A DNA stretch of 64,000 nt, from NCBI RefSeq assembly GCF_021917145.1, contig NC_061080.1, forward strand, positions 2,647,497 through 2,711,496. Direction: 5' to 3'. The position numbers were made by a program, and so were the translations under genes. The first letter of the stretch is position 1. Each line of letters starts with the position of its first letter. Positions 11,164 to 22,459 of the stretch are shown one piece after another. The notes below the pieces were generated by a model. That model was given only the letters and a program-made list of their open reading frames with translations. It ran no database searches and had not been told where the DNA came from. Source of the stretch: Hypomesus transpacificus (Eukaryota > Chordata > Actinopteri > Osmeriformes > Osmeridae).

Positions 11164-12425
11164 TTCGTTAGGTTACTAAGGGAGCACAACAGTGGAGTCA
11201 TTGTTAGTGAGTTATTCTTTTGAAGTATATCATCATTATTGTCTGAATTAAGACAAACCAGGGCTTCCTTATAAGGGTGGATTGTTATTTATCAAAATAG
11301 CTGAGGAAATAGCAAGGAAAAGGATCGAAGAAAAAAACATTTTATCATTAATTTTTTTCTTCAAGCCTTTTCTTTTTCTTCAATCTTTTTCCTTGCTTCC
11401 CCGTAAACTCTTCGCTGCTCTCTTTCCCAGTCCATCAATCCCCTTTATATTTTTCTTTTCAGCCTAATCCACCCCCTAGTTCTCATCCCAATGTGCCGCT
11501 TTTAGCCACCCAGGGATTACAATCCCCACAGATTAGGTCTAATTAGTCCCTGTCCATTAAATCCCTGCCCCCAGTCTAAAACCCTATTACACAAACACCC
11601 CACCCCTCCCGTTTAACACCCTCAGGTTTAAAACAGCCTGTTCTGTGTTTAAGTTAACATAAAGAAGATTACACTTGGCACAGCCTCAGTTGCATAACAA
11701 GTCACCAAAGTACAACAGAAACTACTTGTTTACTAATTCACTGGTTTAGTTTAACTTGGACCTACTTGGTAACTAGCTAAAACATGGAATGGGAGATTAC
11801 TCTTTAGATTGTTGACCAAGTGACTGCTAACTAGCATCTCCATCATGGCTGTGCGTTTAACCACCCAACAAGTAGAGGTCAAAGATTTTCATCTTTTTTT
11901 TTTTTAACTGACCAGTTATTGCTTAGACCACATGAAATTTCTGCAGGACAGCTTCATCATGATAGTAGTTAAATGAGTGGACTTGTGTCCACGTCTTTTG
12001 AACCACTTCATATGTCTGTCACTCTCTGTTAGTCCATATCAGTATCCTGTTGGCCACTGCACTTAATCCAAAACCACAAACTCTTGTACTTCCTTTCCTT
12101 TACAGAAAAGACACTCACTTCCTGTAATGTCAAGTCTCAAGTACCACAGGCCTACATTCAACTGAAAGGTGTCTATCAGGCTATCCATACAAAGACCTCC
12201 ACATTAATTCTAGCTCAAGCAAGCACATGAATTGCCTCTCAACTATCAAACAAATATTATTTCATGTCAGCAGAAGCACTCAAGAGTGATGGATTGCTTG
12301 CCAGAATTTGTAGGTATCCTATTGGAAAAGGATGAAGAAAAATCCAAGGTAGCCCAAAGGTGGGCCCAAGTATCTGGTCATTCAAAGGTAAGCAATCCTC
12401 CAAGAGGGCGGTTGATAAGTCTTAC

Positions 12426-12545
12426 CTGTCTTTGCAGTAGCAAGGAGTTCTAGATGCTTGATGTCTCTCGGTCGGAGAGCAAGGTGGCGAAGCAAAGAGG
12501 AGTTTTTAAGCTCGTCTTTTTCTATCTGCTGATTCCCTTCTCCTC
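12426..12545 (-). other. pde6h: pde6h 5' non-coding exon (approximate)
   Basis: On the minus strand, CTGCAAAGACAG|GTAAG gives a strong donor at 12426/12425. The coding exon has an acceptor (CCCTTAG) about 10 nt before its ATG. The 5' edge is inferred from the TATA box about 30 bp upstream. Confidence 0.55.
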
Positions 12546-12571
12546 TTCTCTCTACTTCTGGCTGTCGGCTT

Positions 12572-12595
12572 CTTTTATACTCCTCTCCCTAATCC
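12572..12595 (-). promoter_or_regulatory. pde6h: pde6h promoter: TATA box plus CRX/OTX site
   Basis: TATAAAAG (12572-12579 read on the minus strand) is preceded about 10 bp upstream by GGATTA (12590-12595), the CRX/OTX core used in photoreceptor promoters. The spacing to the inferred first exon is normal. Confidence 0.55.
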
Positions 12596-12599
12596 CCTT

Positions 12600-15500
12600 C
12601 TGATGTTTGCACCGATGCTGCACATGCTCCTCAGCTTTAGTCTTCTGTTTTTGTTTTTTTTCTTCAGCCCTGACTGACACTCCTCCGCCCTTACACATAC
12701 TGTATACCGTGCGAGGGATCAAAAGATTGAAAAGAGACGTGTATTTTAAGGTACACTTATGGTGGAGGAAGACACGCATGTGTTTTTGCGCACATAGGTG
12801 CGAAACGTGCTGTATACTTCATCGGATTTTTGGGATCCGTGAGGATAACTTTGTAAGTGATGTGTTTGGTCAGAGTTTGGAACCGTTGAGTCAAATTAGA
12901 ACCACAGTATTTAGAACTAATAATGATACAAGGCCTGATCATTATTCAATCGGACAGTATCACTTACACCCAGGAAACTTCTGGTTCCGTAGTATGAGCA
13001 TCATCCCTGTGGGAATCAAGATAAACATGATCTGTTTAAGTGCAACTCAAACACAACTTAAACATCAGCAATTTTTGGGTGTTACTCACAAATCAGAATC
13101 AGAATCAGAAAGGGATTTATTCCCCATGAAAGTTTGCACCGACAAGGAATTTGCCTTGGCAAAATGTGATATTGATGTGCCACTAGCATGAAAACCCTAT
13201 GTTTACTGCCTTATTCCCAACCTAGATTGATCAAAACAGACAAATCAGACCAATAAACAATCTTGACCCTGAGGCCTCAAAGGTCAGAGTAAAGCTGGGT
13301 AAGATTACATCAGGAGTGTGTGTCCGTGTGTGTGTGTGTGTGGGGGGGGGGTTTACTGGCAAGGACTCTCGGACAGGTGATATCCCTAGCTCCCCTCTCC
13401 TCTGACATAACTTCCAGGGCATATGTCTTCACTGTATGTGCTGCTAGCGGCTTAGTGTCTCTAACAGGATTGGGTTGGTCCAAGTGTGTGGGGATGTGCC
13501 TATAGTACACACTCACTGCTCCATCTGTGTACTGTAGGGCACCCCAGTAACCCTGATATAAAATTAGCTAGGGTGATTTATTTATAGGGGATAACAGAAT
13601 GATTTTATTTTTTAATTGAGTTCGGACAGTACTTATTTAGCTTGCATGCTACAAGAGATACTTAAATGGGATTCAAGAAGTAGGATGGATTCTGTTTTTA
13701 AACTCAAGTTTTTTAGCCGTGCTTTAATTTCGTTTTTTGTTTTTTTTCCCCCAATACTGTTTTTGGATCTAAAATTTGGTGAAGGAAGTATGGTCTGGTT
13801 TGGTTAAGGAAATATGGGCCTTGACATTTTCTAGGTTTGTAAAATCAAAGTCTTCAAATTTGAAAGGAAGCTGAATTGGGAAGAACATTTAAGTAACTCC
13901 TTTCTCAGCTCTTGAATCTTCTAAACAGATGTCAGCTAATATGTATGTTCCCACCTCGGTATCATTGGAAAAACCTTTGCGCATGTTAGGGCCAGGATGT
14001 TGACTAAAACATGAAGGCATCCAGTTTAATAAAGTTGTCTAAACAAAGCAGCTGTTTGTTAAAATGAAAAATGCTGACACAAGTCGTGTCAACTCTATTT
14101 GTGCACTAAAGTCAACCTTTACTTAGTGGGTTTAAATGTTACATAACTGGTGTTTATTATCAAAACAGACAGATTTATCCCTACCCTCAACTCTGTCTGT
14201 AATCCTAACCAGTTTAATCCATTAGTTCAAGACTCCATTTTAACTCCTGCTATTCTTAACTGAAATGGACTAAATGTAGCAGATCAACAGATGGCCCCAA
14301 CTGAACTACCTGGAGTCTCGGCACATAATGGGCTGATAATGTCTGGAAGACATTAAAAGTAAGTCATTGATACACTTGAAAGAACTTGTGTTCACTTTTG
14401 GTAAAATGACCTTGGTCATTTATATTAAGGGGTACAGGATTGAACATGAGTTAGGGCATTCAATAACATGCGTAAACAGTTTAGTTGCTATCACAACTCA
14501 GTATTTGTCTACGAAGCCCAATTTGTCAGTTAGAATGGGAAATGGAGGACATTACCGTCACACGTTCTGTAGTCTCCTTTACTGCCTGCTGTTAAGTGTT
14601 AACCAATACAAACCCTTTAAACTCTCATAATATATATTGCTTTACACTCTCCATGAGAGTTAGATAAACATATCATAACGTCTAATGTCTTTCTCTCATA
14701 ATCTCACATCTTCTCTCTATCATCATTCCGTAATCTACCCATCCATCCAGTCATCCATCCACTCCCAGGCGTCAGATTGAAAAAGCTCGCTCAGAGTTCA
14801 TCTTCTTTTTTCTCTCGACCCTTCTCCCTCTTTGTTTGTCTGGAACGGTCTACCAGGAGCTAGATTATGCAAGACTACTTCACTGTTTTAGAGATCACTT
14901 TTCCTCCTTCTGCTCACTTCTTCCTTCTCCTCTACACACACAGAAACACACTCTCTATGGATGTTTTTGGCTGCCTTTCTGGATCAAGTTTTTACAACAT
15001 GTTTTAAAACATTCCAGACCTATAACTGCATGGGCACATGCAATTAGTGTCCAAGGCATTCCACCCACTGTACAATTTGGAGAGATGCTGTCCAATCCAG
15101 TCCAGTGCGTTTGGAGAACTGCCAAACGCACTAGACTGTGAAATAATGTCTGGGTGTTAAAAGACAGGAGAGATCATTCAAGTTGAGAGGGCTATGAAGA
15201 ATAGAATTGAATCGAGAGTAGAAGAAAATGGCAAAGGCGGGCACAACCAGAGATGAAGATACTAATGATGCCATACCTACCTGAGAACAGTAATGTCTTA
15301 GAATTGTTGTGAAACAGTCTGGAGGTGGGGGTTCCCCAGTGATAAGAATACGTAGATACCGGGGGAGTAAGATAAACACAGAGATCATTTGAGGAGAGTT
15401 GTTTTGGCTCAAGGCGTTCAGTCCTTAAAGAGTATTACTAACTTACTGCAAAGTAACACGGTCCTTAAGACTAATTCAGTTCGGGCCACCAGGCACATGG

Positions 15501-17760
15501 ATGTTGACTTTGGGTGTTTACTGAGTTCACTTTTATTTAAACTCGTGAAGTCTTATCAGTGGAGCCTATCACAGAAACCTACCTGCAATTACCTTTCCTG
15601 CTGTACATTTTTTATATTTTTTTCATTTATTAATATATATATTTTTATTATTAAATCAGAAACAGATATATTGAAGACAGAATATGCAGAGATTGCATCA
15701 AACCCTGGCTAGTTTTTCAGATCATTTGGTACACACCCCATCCAGTGATCCATTAGGGAATCTACAATTAGTATATTTTAATTGTTCTGCAATGAAAGGC
15801 AAGGAATTTCAAGCATCGGACGAATGCTTCAATGAGACATGGCCAGTCTTTCATTGCATTATCTCTTGTGTTCCCTTAACCTGTGATAAATCAATCAATA
15901 CAATTTGCTTTTTTTTGTGCTTTTTTTATTACAAGCAATGGCACAAAGGGCTTCAAAGATACCCATAGAATTTCACTTAAGCCAACCTATAAGCCTTGAG
16001 CAAGAAGACAATCCACAACTTACCACACATAGATTATCCATAACTCATATTAGGATACTAGAACATACTTTAACTTGAAAGGTGTTGACATACTCATAAT
16101 TATTAAATGTTCGTCTCAATGCATATCTAGAGTACTGTTTCTGTGCGTGCTGCAGAACAGAGCATGGATTCAAGCATAGTGTCAAACTCAAGTAGCCTAG
16201 ATAGTTAACCTGCCTGTTTATCTCAACCAAACACGTTTAAAAGGCTCAGTTTGACTGTTCAACACTGTAACTGCTCTCTGAATGCCAGTTAATGTTTGTA
16301 GATCCTGTATGTTTTAGATGTATTCCAGATGATGTTTGTAGAATTTTTTTAGAATAAGTAAATACATACTAGATTCGTTTGAAATATCATAATTAATTCT
16401 GATAAGGTATGGTTGTTATCAAAAGCTATCAATAAAAACACCACTTAATGAAAGGGTTAGGTGTAAAAATGTAAATTAGGTTGAAAACCAACCTAACAAC
16501 CGATACAAAATGCCTGTTCTTATTGTACATAATACTGTACGTATTAAGGTGAATGAATAGACAGTAAAGTTACATAATATTACATGAATAACGGTTCCGC
16601 ATAAGTTGAGGACATTGGCACTTAGACTGTATTTTTAATAAGAAGGATGTTAAGCTATTTATGAGTATCTCTCTATCTCTGATAAACTTGTTCTTTGTGT
16701 TGTGACACATCAGATGTTCCTGACTTAGTCTTACTGTTTGCAAATATAGGAACTGCTTTCCTCCTAAGCTAATTTTCAAATAGGTCAGCACAAATGCTAC
16801 ATACTGTATGTCTATGTCCAAGCACAGGAAACCTTTTGAGATGTTATTTAGTAATAAAGTTCAGAAATAGTTAAATATAAATATAAATAATTCATATTCA
16901 TACTACATGTATGTAAAGAGTAACTGCGTAGAATTAGCAGAATTACTCTTTTTGAGGTCTTATCAAAAGATCATATAATGAATAGATGGTGACTTTCCTC
17001 ACAACACGTCTACTGATGTTGATTTTCGAATGTCTTTTGTGACATAATACGTTGCATAAAAGGTCTAGTGTGCGTGTGGCGTTCCAAAATACCTGGCTGC
17101 TTGAATGTCCAGCCTGACAGCTCTCTCTACCATGAGACCAGTAGGGGCGGTGGAAAGACTGGTGTGTGTCAGAGGGGATGCACCATGGGCCAGTCAGGCA
17201 CCGTGCATGCGAAGCTCCCTCCTGTGGCGTACAGGAGAGAGCTTCACATGCAATCGACTACAGTATAAAGCTCTGCATGTCCCTAATCTGTGTAGGTTCA
17301 TGAGGACACTAACATCGAATGGCTTTGAAGTCCAGTTGTGACACAGAATGATTATTGTCATCTATATATCTTAACAATTTGAATAAATGATCCGAGCAAA
17401 TGCTTAGAATATTTGGATCGTTAATATTCAAATGCTTACTGCAAATACTACTGAACGTTGTAACTGTACTTTAACACACACAAACACACACTTAGCGACC
17501 CCATTCACACAAATTCACAGTGACACGTCGTCGAACAGGTGTTTTTTTGTTTTTTTATCAACCACACCTGTCTGGTTCCCAGGCTCCCACCAATCAGAAT
17601 CCAGAGAAAAGGCCATGTGGCAGATGCAGAGGGACTCAGAGATGGACGAGGTGCACACACGCTGGGACTGACGGACACAAAAGACTCGCCATAGACCAGG
17701 AAAGGAATCAGCTTTGCTCCAGGTGTCTGCCCGTTGCTCTTCAACACCCCGTATTTCAAG
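12600..17760. other. Spacer between pde6h and erp27
   Basis: No gene is supported here. AT-rich unique-looking sequence carries a GT/G run at about 13318-13350 and a CA run near 17470. It also holds a common fish repeat fragment at about 13091-13160 (AATCAGAATCAGAATCAGAA then GACAAGGAATTTG). A 194-codon open frame at 12607-13191 runs through that repeat and the pde6h promoter and is judged spurious. ARHGDIB, which lies between PDE6H and ERP27 in human, was not seen. Confidence 0.5.
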
Positions 17761-20700
17761 ATGTTCCCGGCCTTATTTCTCTCCTTGCTCGTCTACACGG
17801 CTGTCGCGGAAGACAAAGGTAAGATTTGGGGAATTGGGATATTGTTGTCATGGGATGACTTCTGATATTCACCTCTCCTCTATCTTCCTCTCTCGCTCTT
17901 TTTCTCCATTTCTCCCGCCACAGACGGCGCCCTCCCTAGGCTGGGTGACGTCGGGGCAGCCGAGGCCTTCATTGACTCGGCTGAAGTCGTGGTCGTTGGG
18001 TTCTTTGAGGTCAGTCGGGGAAACGAGCGTGGGGAGAGAGAGACGACGGAGGGGATAGAGAGGACGCTAGAAATGTGTTCCGTAGGCCGACTTGAGGTCG
18101 GGAGCACGGGAAGGAGACACAACCACAGTGACCGTTAGCATGTGGCTAGGCTATCCAGCATTCCTAAGCAGCCATCCCGTAAGACCGTTGCTAGAGAGCC
18201 CTAGTTTTTGATGCTTTCAAGCTTTTTGGGAGGGCTGTTTCCTGTTGCCACACATTGGGCCAAGGGAGGGCCTTCCTGTCGGTGTGGTGTGGTGACAAGG
18301 GAAGAGAAGGCAGACGGTCGTTCTGGCGTGCCGATCCCTTTGGCCAGACTCCGTGTGCGGGGGAAGATGGCGGGCCCGCTGGACAGTTAGCCGGGGTCGC
18401 ATATGTGGAATTGTGGGATTGGCACGTCAATGGGGGCAGTAAACAAGCGTAAACAGAGAGAGCAGTCGATGGGAGAAGAGAGAGTGGAAGGAGAGAGCCT
18501 GGGAGGTTGAAGGGTTGAACTGTAATGTTGAGGACAGTTCAATGTCTAAATGACTCACTAGGAAGGAATGCATATAATATGGTAAAAAAGGAAAACATAC
18601 TTTTAAGGCACATGCTAGTGTAATGTCAGGATAGGTTTTCATCCTGAATACACCGGTCTACCAGCTTGCCTTTTCTCATCGTTTTATTTCTTTCACATTC
18701 CAGCTACTTTTCTCTCTCATGAAAATCACATTCTCATTCTGTCTATTAGGGGGAGGACAGTCATGGCTATAAGGAGTTTGTGGAGGCTGCTAAGGAGGTG
18801 AAGCCCATTCCTGTGGCGGTGTGTGGTGAGAAGGAAGTGTGGGCTAACCTCAGCATCGTCTCTGACACCATCACCATATTCCGGAAGGTAACCTCTTTGA
18901 CCATATATGCCTCACTCTGAAAATCCTGACATTTTAAAAAACAACATTTAAAACCACAATGAAAAACTTGTGTACTCACCCAAAAAATATGTATCTGTGT
19001 GTGTGTTCAGGCTGATAACCACCAGGAGAACCTGCAGCTTTCAGAAGCCAAGAAGATAGAAACTGACGGTTTAGTCCGCTTCATCACAGTCAATGAGCTT
19101 CGCTACATCACTGAATACAACCAAGTGGTAAGCCCTGCGCTCCCTCTATTCACAGCACACCTGGCTCCGCCCAGAAGGTCTCACCTAGAGTTAAATCAAA
19201 TGCACCCTCAAATATATTTGACCTAGCTTTTTGTCAATTTACTACTGCAATCTGGCAGGCCTGTTGTTGGCTTTCACGGAACAAAAATCATGAAATACCT
19301 TCTATCCTTCTACAAATAGCGTTTGGCACTTTTTAAACGACTGACATTTTCTCTTTGCCATCCTATGTACTTCATCTCAACCTCTCTTTCTCCCTCCACC
19401 TCCCCACCCCTCTCCATTCAGACGGCAGTGGGTCTCTTCAACTCAGACGTCAAGACGCACCTCCTGCTCTTCACCAGCAGGGGGAGTGATGACTATACTG
19501 TGCTCAAGGACCGAATGGGGGCCCTGGCCCCAGAATTCACCGGCAAGGTGATTCCAAATGAGCCCTCCAGTACACCACTGCTCTGGATCTATTCTATTTT
19601 CAACTGTATATAGATGTTAGGCTTATGAACCTTTTACGAACCTACTTGATACAACTGAATCATGTTTGGTTAAATCATGCTATTTGTAAAAGATCCTGTA
19701 AAGTGGAATTGAAAATGAGTTTGCAGTTCATCACATCACAGAAGAATGTGTTGTTAATTACCCATCCAAATTTGAATGAAAAAAAAAACATAGACAAGTT
19801 TTAAATTAGGCTTTGAAATTGTGAGAAAATCATCAGTCTTCTCTGCTGGAGATGTGGGCGTGGGGGCCTTGAGGGCGTGTCACCTGATGGAGCTGAAGCT
19901 CCGCCCCCTTGAATTTATTGAATTTAGCAACAACAGCAACACTAGCTAAATCAATTGCAGATATCAGAACATACCTACCTGCAGTCCCTGCAGTTGTGTT
20001 TTATATATCAATTACTTTGTCTTTGCATCGTACCAGCTGAGTAACAGAATGCAACCGTCTGTGATCTGACATAGATAGGTCGCTGTGACGTAGATGGGTC
20101 GGGTTTTGGCCCCGCCTATACAAAACCTGAGCTGAAAACGGAAAAGAAACAGTTCAACGGTCTAACTCCACATTTCAGTGCGACAAAGTTTTCTCGCTTT
20201 GCACATGCTTTCATGAACTCATTTCACACTTATATAATGTACTGAGAAGCAAATCATAGAATTTGCTTTACAGGATCTTTAATCTTTCGAGAGTGTGCTT
20301 ATTCAGTCTCATAATTGTAATTAGAAATGTATGAAGTGGAGTTACATTGATTTCAGCCTGTTATTACTGTAATTACTGGTCAAATTACAAATTGCTCCTG
20401 AGTTATCCTAGTTGTTGACTCGATTGCAGTTCTTATTTGTGCTGATCAACGGAGCGGTGAAGGCCAACGAGCGATCGCTGGGTTACTTTGGTCTGAAGTC
20501 AGGTGACCTGCCCCGGGTCGGCATCTATGATGGCGACTCGGACATGAAGTGGCTCCTGCCCGAAGGGGAGATCTCTACAGAGCGTGTGCGGGAGTTCTGC
20601 CAGTCCTTCCTCCGAGGAGATCTAAAGGTGAGAGGTCGCTGAAGGCATCAAGGTCACTGAGTCACCAGAATAATAAAAAAAAAGAAGCTAATATCTAAAG

Positions 20701-20827
20701 CTTAAAAGCTAATATCACAATATTCAGTTAATAATTCCTCTTTATGCGGCAGCTTATGGAATTATATTTCAATTTTTGTTCTCAGGAGGTGAAGGAAGCA
20801 GGCCCTGAGTCCAAAACTGAGCTGTAA
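17761..20827 (+). CDS. erp27: ERP27: non-catalytic ER protein of the PDI family
   Basis: ERp27 binds unfolded clients and ERp57 in the ER lumen through two thioredoxin-fold domains (b and b') without redox activity. Exons: 17761-17818, 17924-18009, 18750-18887, 19011-19127, 19422-19547, 20430-20627 and 20786-20827, all in frame, giving 254 aa (human 273). A signal peptide covers about the first 16 residues (MFPALFLSLLVYTAVAE). The b domain starts near GDVGAAEAFIDSAEVVVVGF and the b' domain near VGLFNSDVKTHLLLF. As expected, there is no CxxC. The C-terminus KTEL is a KDEL-like ER retrieval signal. A donor at 18009 reads GTCAGT. Poly(A) signal AATAAA at 20892. The long intron 19548-20429 holds a MITE. 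Confidence 0.95.
19689..20280. mobile_element. MITE-like element with inverted ends in an erp27 intron
   Basis: The left end AAAGATCCTGTAAAG and right end CTTTACAGGATCTTT are perfect 15-bp inverted repeats about 592 bp apart. The interior has no coding capacity. The superfamily was not determined and no clear target duplication was seen. Confidence 0.65.
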
Positions 20828-20891
20828 TGCTGTGCTTTAAAAGTTTGCTTTATATGAAACTAACTTTCCATCTGATAAAGAGATAACTGTA

Positions 20892-20897
20892 AATAAA
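20892..20897 (+). terminator. erp27: erp27 poly(A) signal
   Basis: AATAAA lies 65 bp after the stop, followed by a GT-rich stretch. Confidence 0.75.
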
Positions 20898-20899
20898 AC

Positions 20900-22340
20900 A
20901 GGGGACCTTCTTGGCTGACTTGTGTGTTGTTTTCTGCGTGCTTGTCCAAGCATGTGTCTGCGGTTTCTGGTCATTCTGATGCTGGCATTGTCTCTTTACC
21001 ATTCTGCTGATCCAATGGTCAAGACCACAACTGGCAGGCTGCAAAAGACTGACCCAGAGGAGAAGCAAGTCTAGGATGAGGAGCGGAGAGGAAGAGATGA
21101 AGAGGAGAGGCTATCTTGAGTAGGAACGAAAGAAGGAGATTCTCAGAATGACATTGTCTAGACAGCACATGCATCCAGTGAACTCGTCTGGCATGGCCAG
21201 GTCTGGTTTAGAATAAGATGAAACTGGATTGAGTAGAATGGGACAGAATAGAAAGACTAAAACACAGTGGAACATTTTACCTAGAGGAGCTGATTAGAAA
21301 AGTAGTAGACTGAGAAAGTGTGCAAAATCAACTCTCACACATGAACACACTGGCACACAGTTCAACAAGAGAACCATGTTAAAGTGAGAGTACAGGCAAT
21401 CGGGAGTCTATAAAAGATCCAAAAGAGAGAAACAGATGGTCTCAAAGCTGCATCAAATATAAAAACCAGAAGTGAGAGAAACTTTTAGCGTCAATCCCTG
21501 AAAAATTCCCCAGAAAGAGAAGGGAATTTCAAGGCCCAGACTGAAATCGGGATAATTAGTAGTGTTGGAATGCCAAGCGGAAACATCAGCCGGTATAGGG
21601 AAAACATTGCCTGGCAGCTGGACTTTTTATACACAAACCAGATATATATATTTTTTTTTTGTTGTATAAATATTTTGATGCAAATGTATGTGTTTGTGGT
21701 GGTGTACTGTAATTAAAGTTTGGATAACATTGGAAAAAAACCTTTAAGGTTGATGGTGAGAATTGACATTGGTGTGTCTCCCCTTAAGGACGTTATCATT
21801 GTCTCCGTTCGCTCAGAGAAACGGTCAAATCGACACATTTCAAATCAAGTATCCACATTTAGGCATTGTCCCTTTTTCATAAAAAATGTGCTGCCCAAAA
21901 AGCACAGTTTTTGTTAAGGCATTTTGGAATCTGAAGGCCCATATCGCTCCTTGTGACACCGGGGTGTGATCAGTCTCGGAAGGTATAGGCTATACGTTTA
22001 CATTTACGCATTTATCAGACGCTTTTATCCAAAGCAACTTCCAAGAGAGAACTTTACAAAAGAGCATCACTGATCATAACAACGGTAGCCCCAAACATTG
22101 CAACCAGCCAAAACATGAAGCATATTGTGAAAAAAACAAATAAGTGCCAAAGGGAAGAACCATAAGCGCATGCAGTTAAACTAATACATATTATTAGAGT
22201 TTAGATGTTCTTCTTATTTCTGTTTAACTGGCAGATTGCAACCAACACTGAGAGGTAAAGTACCTACTACATTTCTGATCCTTAATCACATCTGTGATCA
22301 CATTGATTGGTAACATGTGCGATTAATTAGTTAGGCTTAC
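20900..22340. other. Spacer between erp27 and the repeat-protein gene
   Basis: No gene seen. The only recognisable piece is a dispersed fish repeat at about 21990-22160, starting TTTACATTTACGCATTTATC and AGACGCTTTTATCCAAAGCA, a common SINE-tail-like sequence. The rest looks unique and AT-rich. Confidence 0.5.
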
Positions 22341-22360
22341 GTTGTCAGGGTTTGACCGAT

Positions 22361-22370
22361 TATTTAAAAG
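22361..22370 (+). promoter_or_regulatory. TATA-like element of the repeat-protein gene
   Basis: TATTTAAAAG lies 90 bp upstream of the proposed ATG (22460). A start about 30 bp downstream would give a short 5' UTR. A small upstream ATG at 22394 opens a frame of about 15 codons, if it is transcribed. Confidence 0.4.
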
Positions 22371-22459
22371 GGGAGAGCAAATAAGTATCAGATATGGAAC
22401 CAGTTCTTTTTTGGGGTGAAAATCCGTCCTGCAGTTTGTGATACCCTTGGAGTTGCAAA

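Noticed and set aside
12607-13191. 194-codon plus-strand frame
   Set aside because: It overlaps the pde6h promoter on the opposite strand and ends in a dispersed fish repeat; composition is not protein-like.
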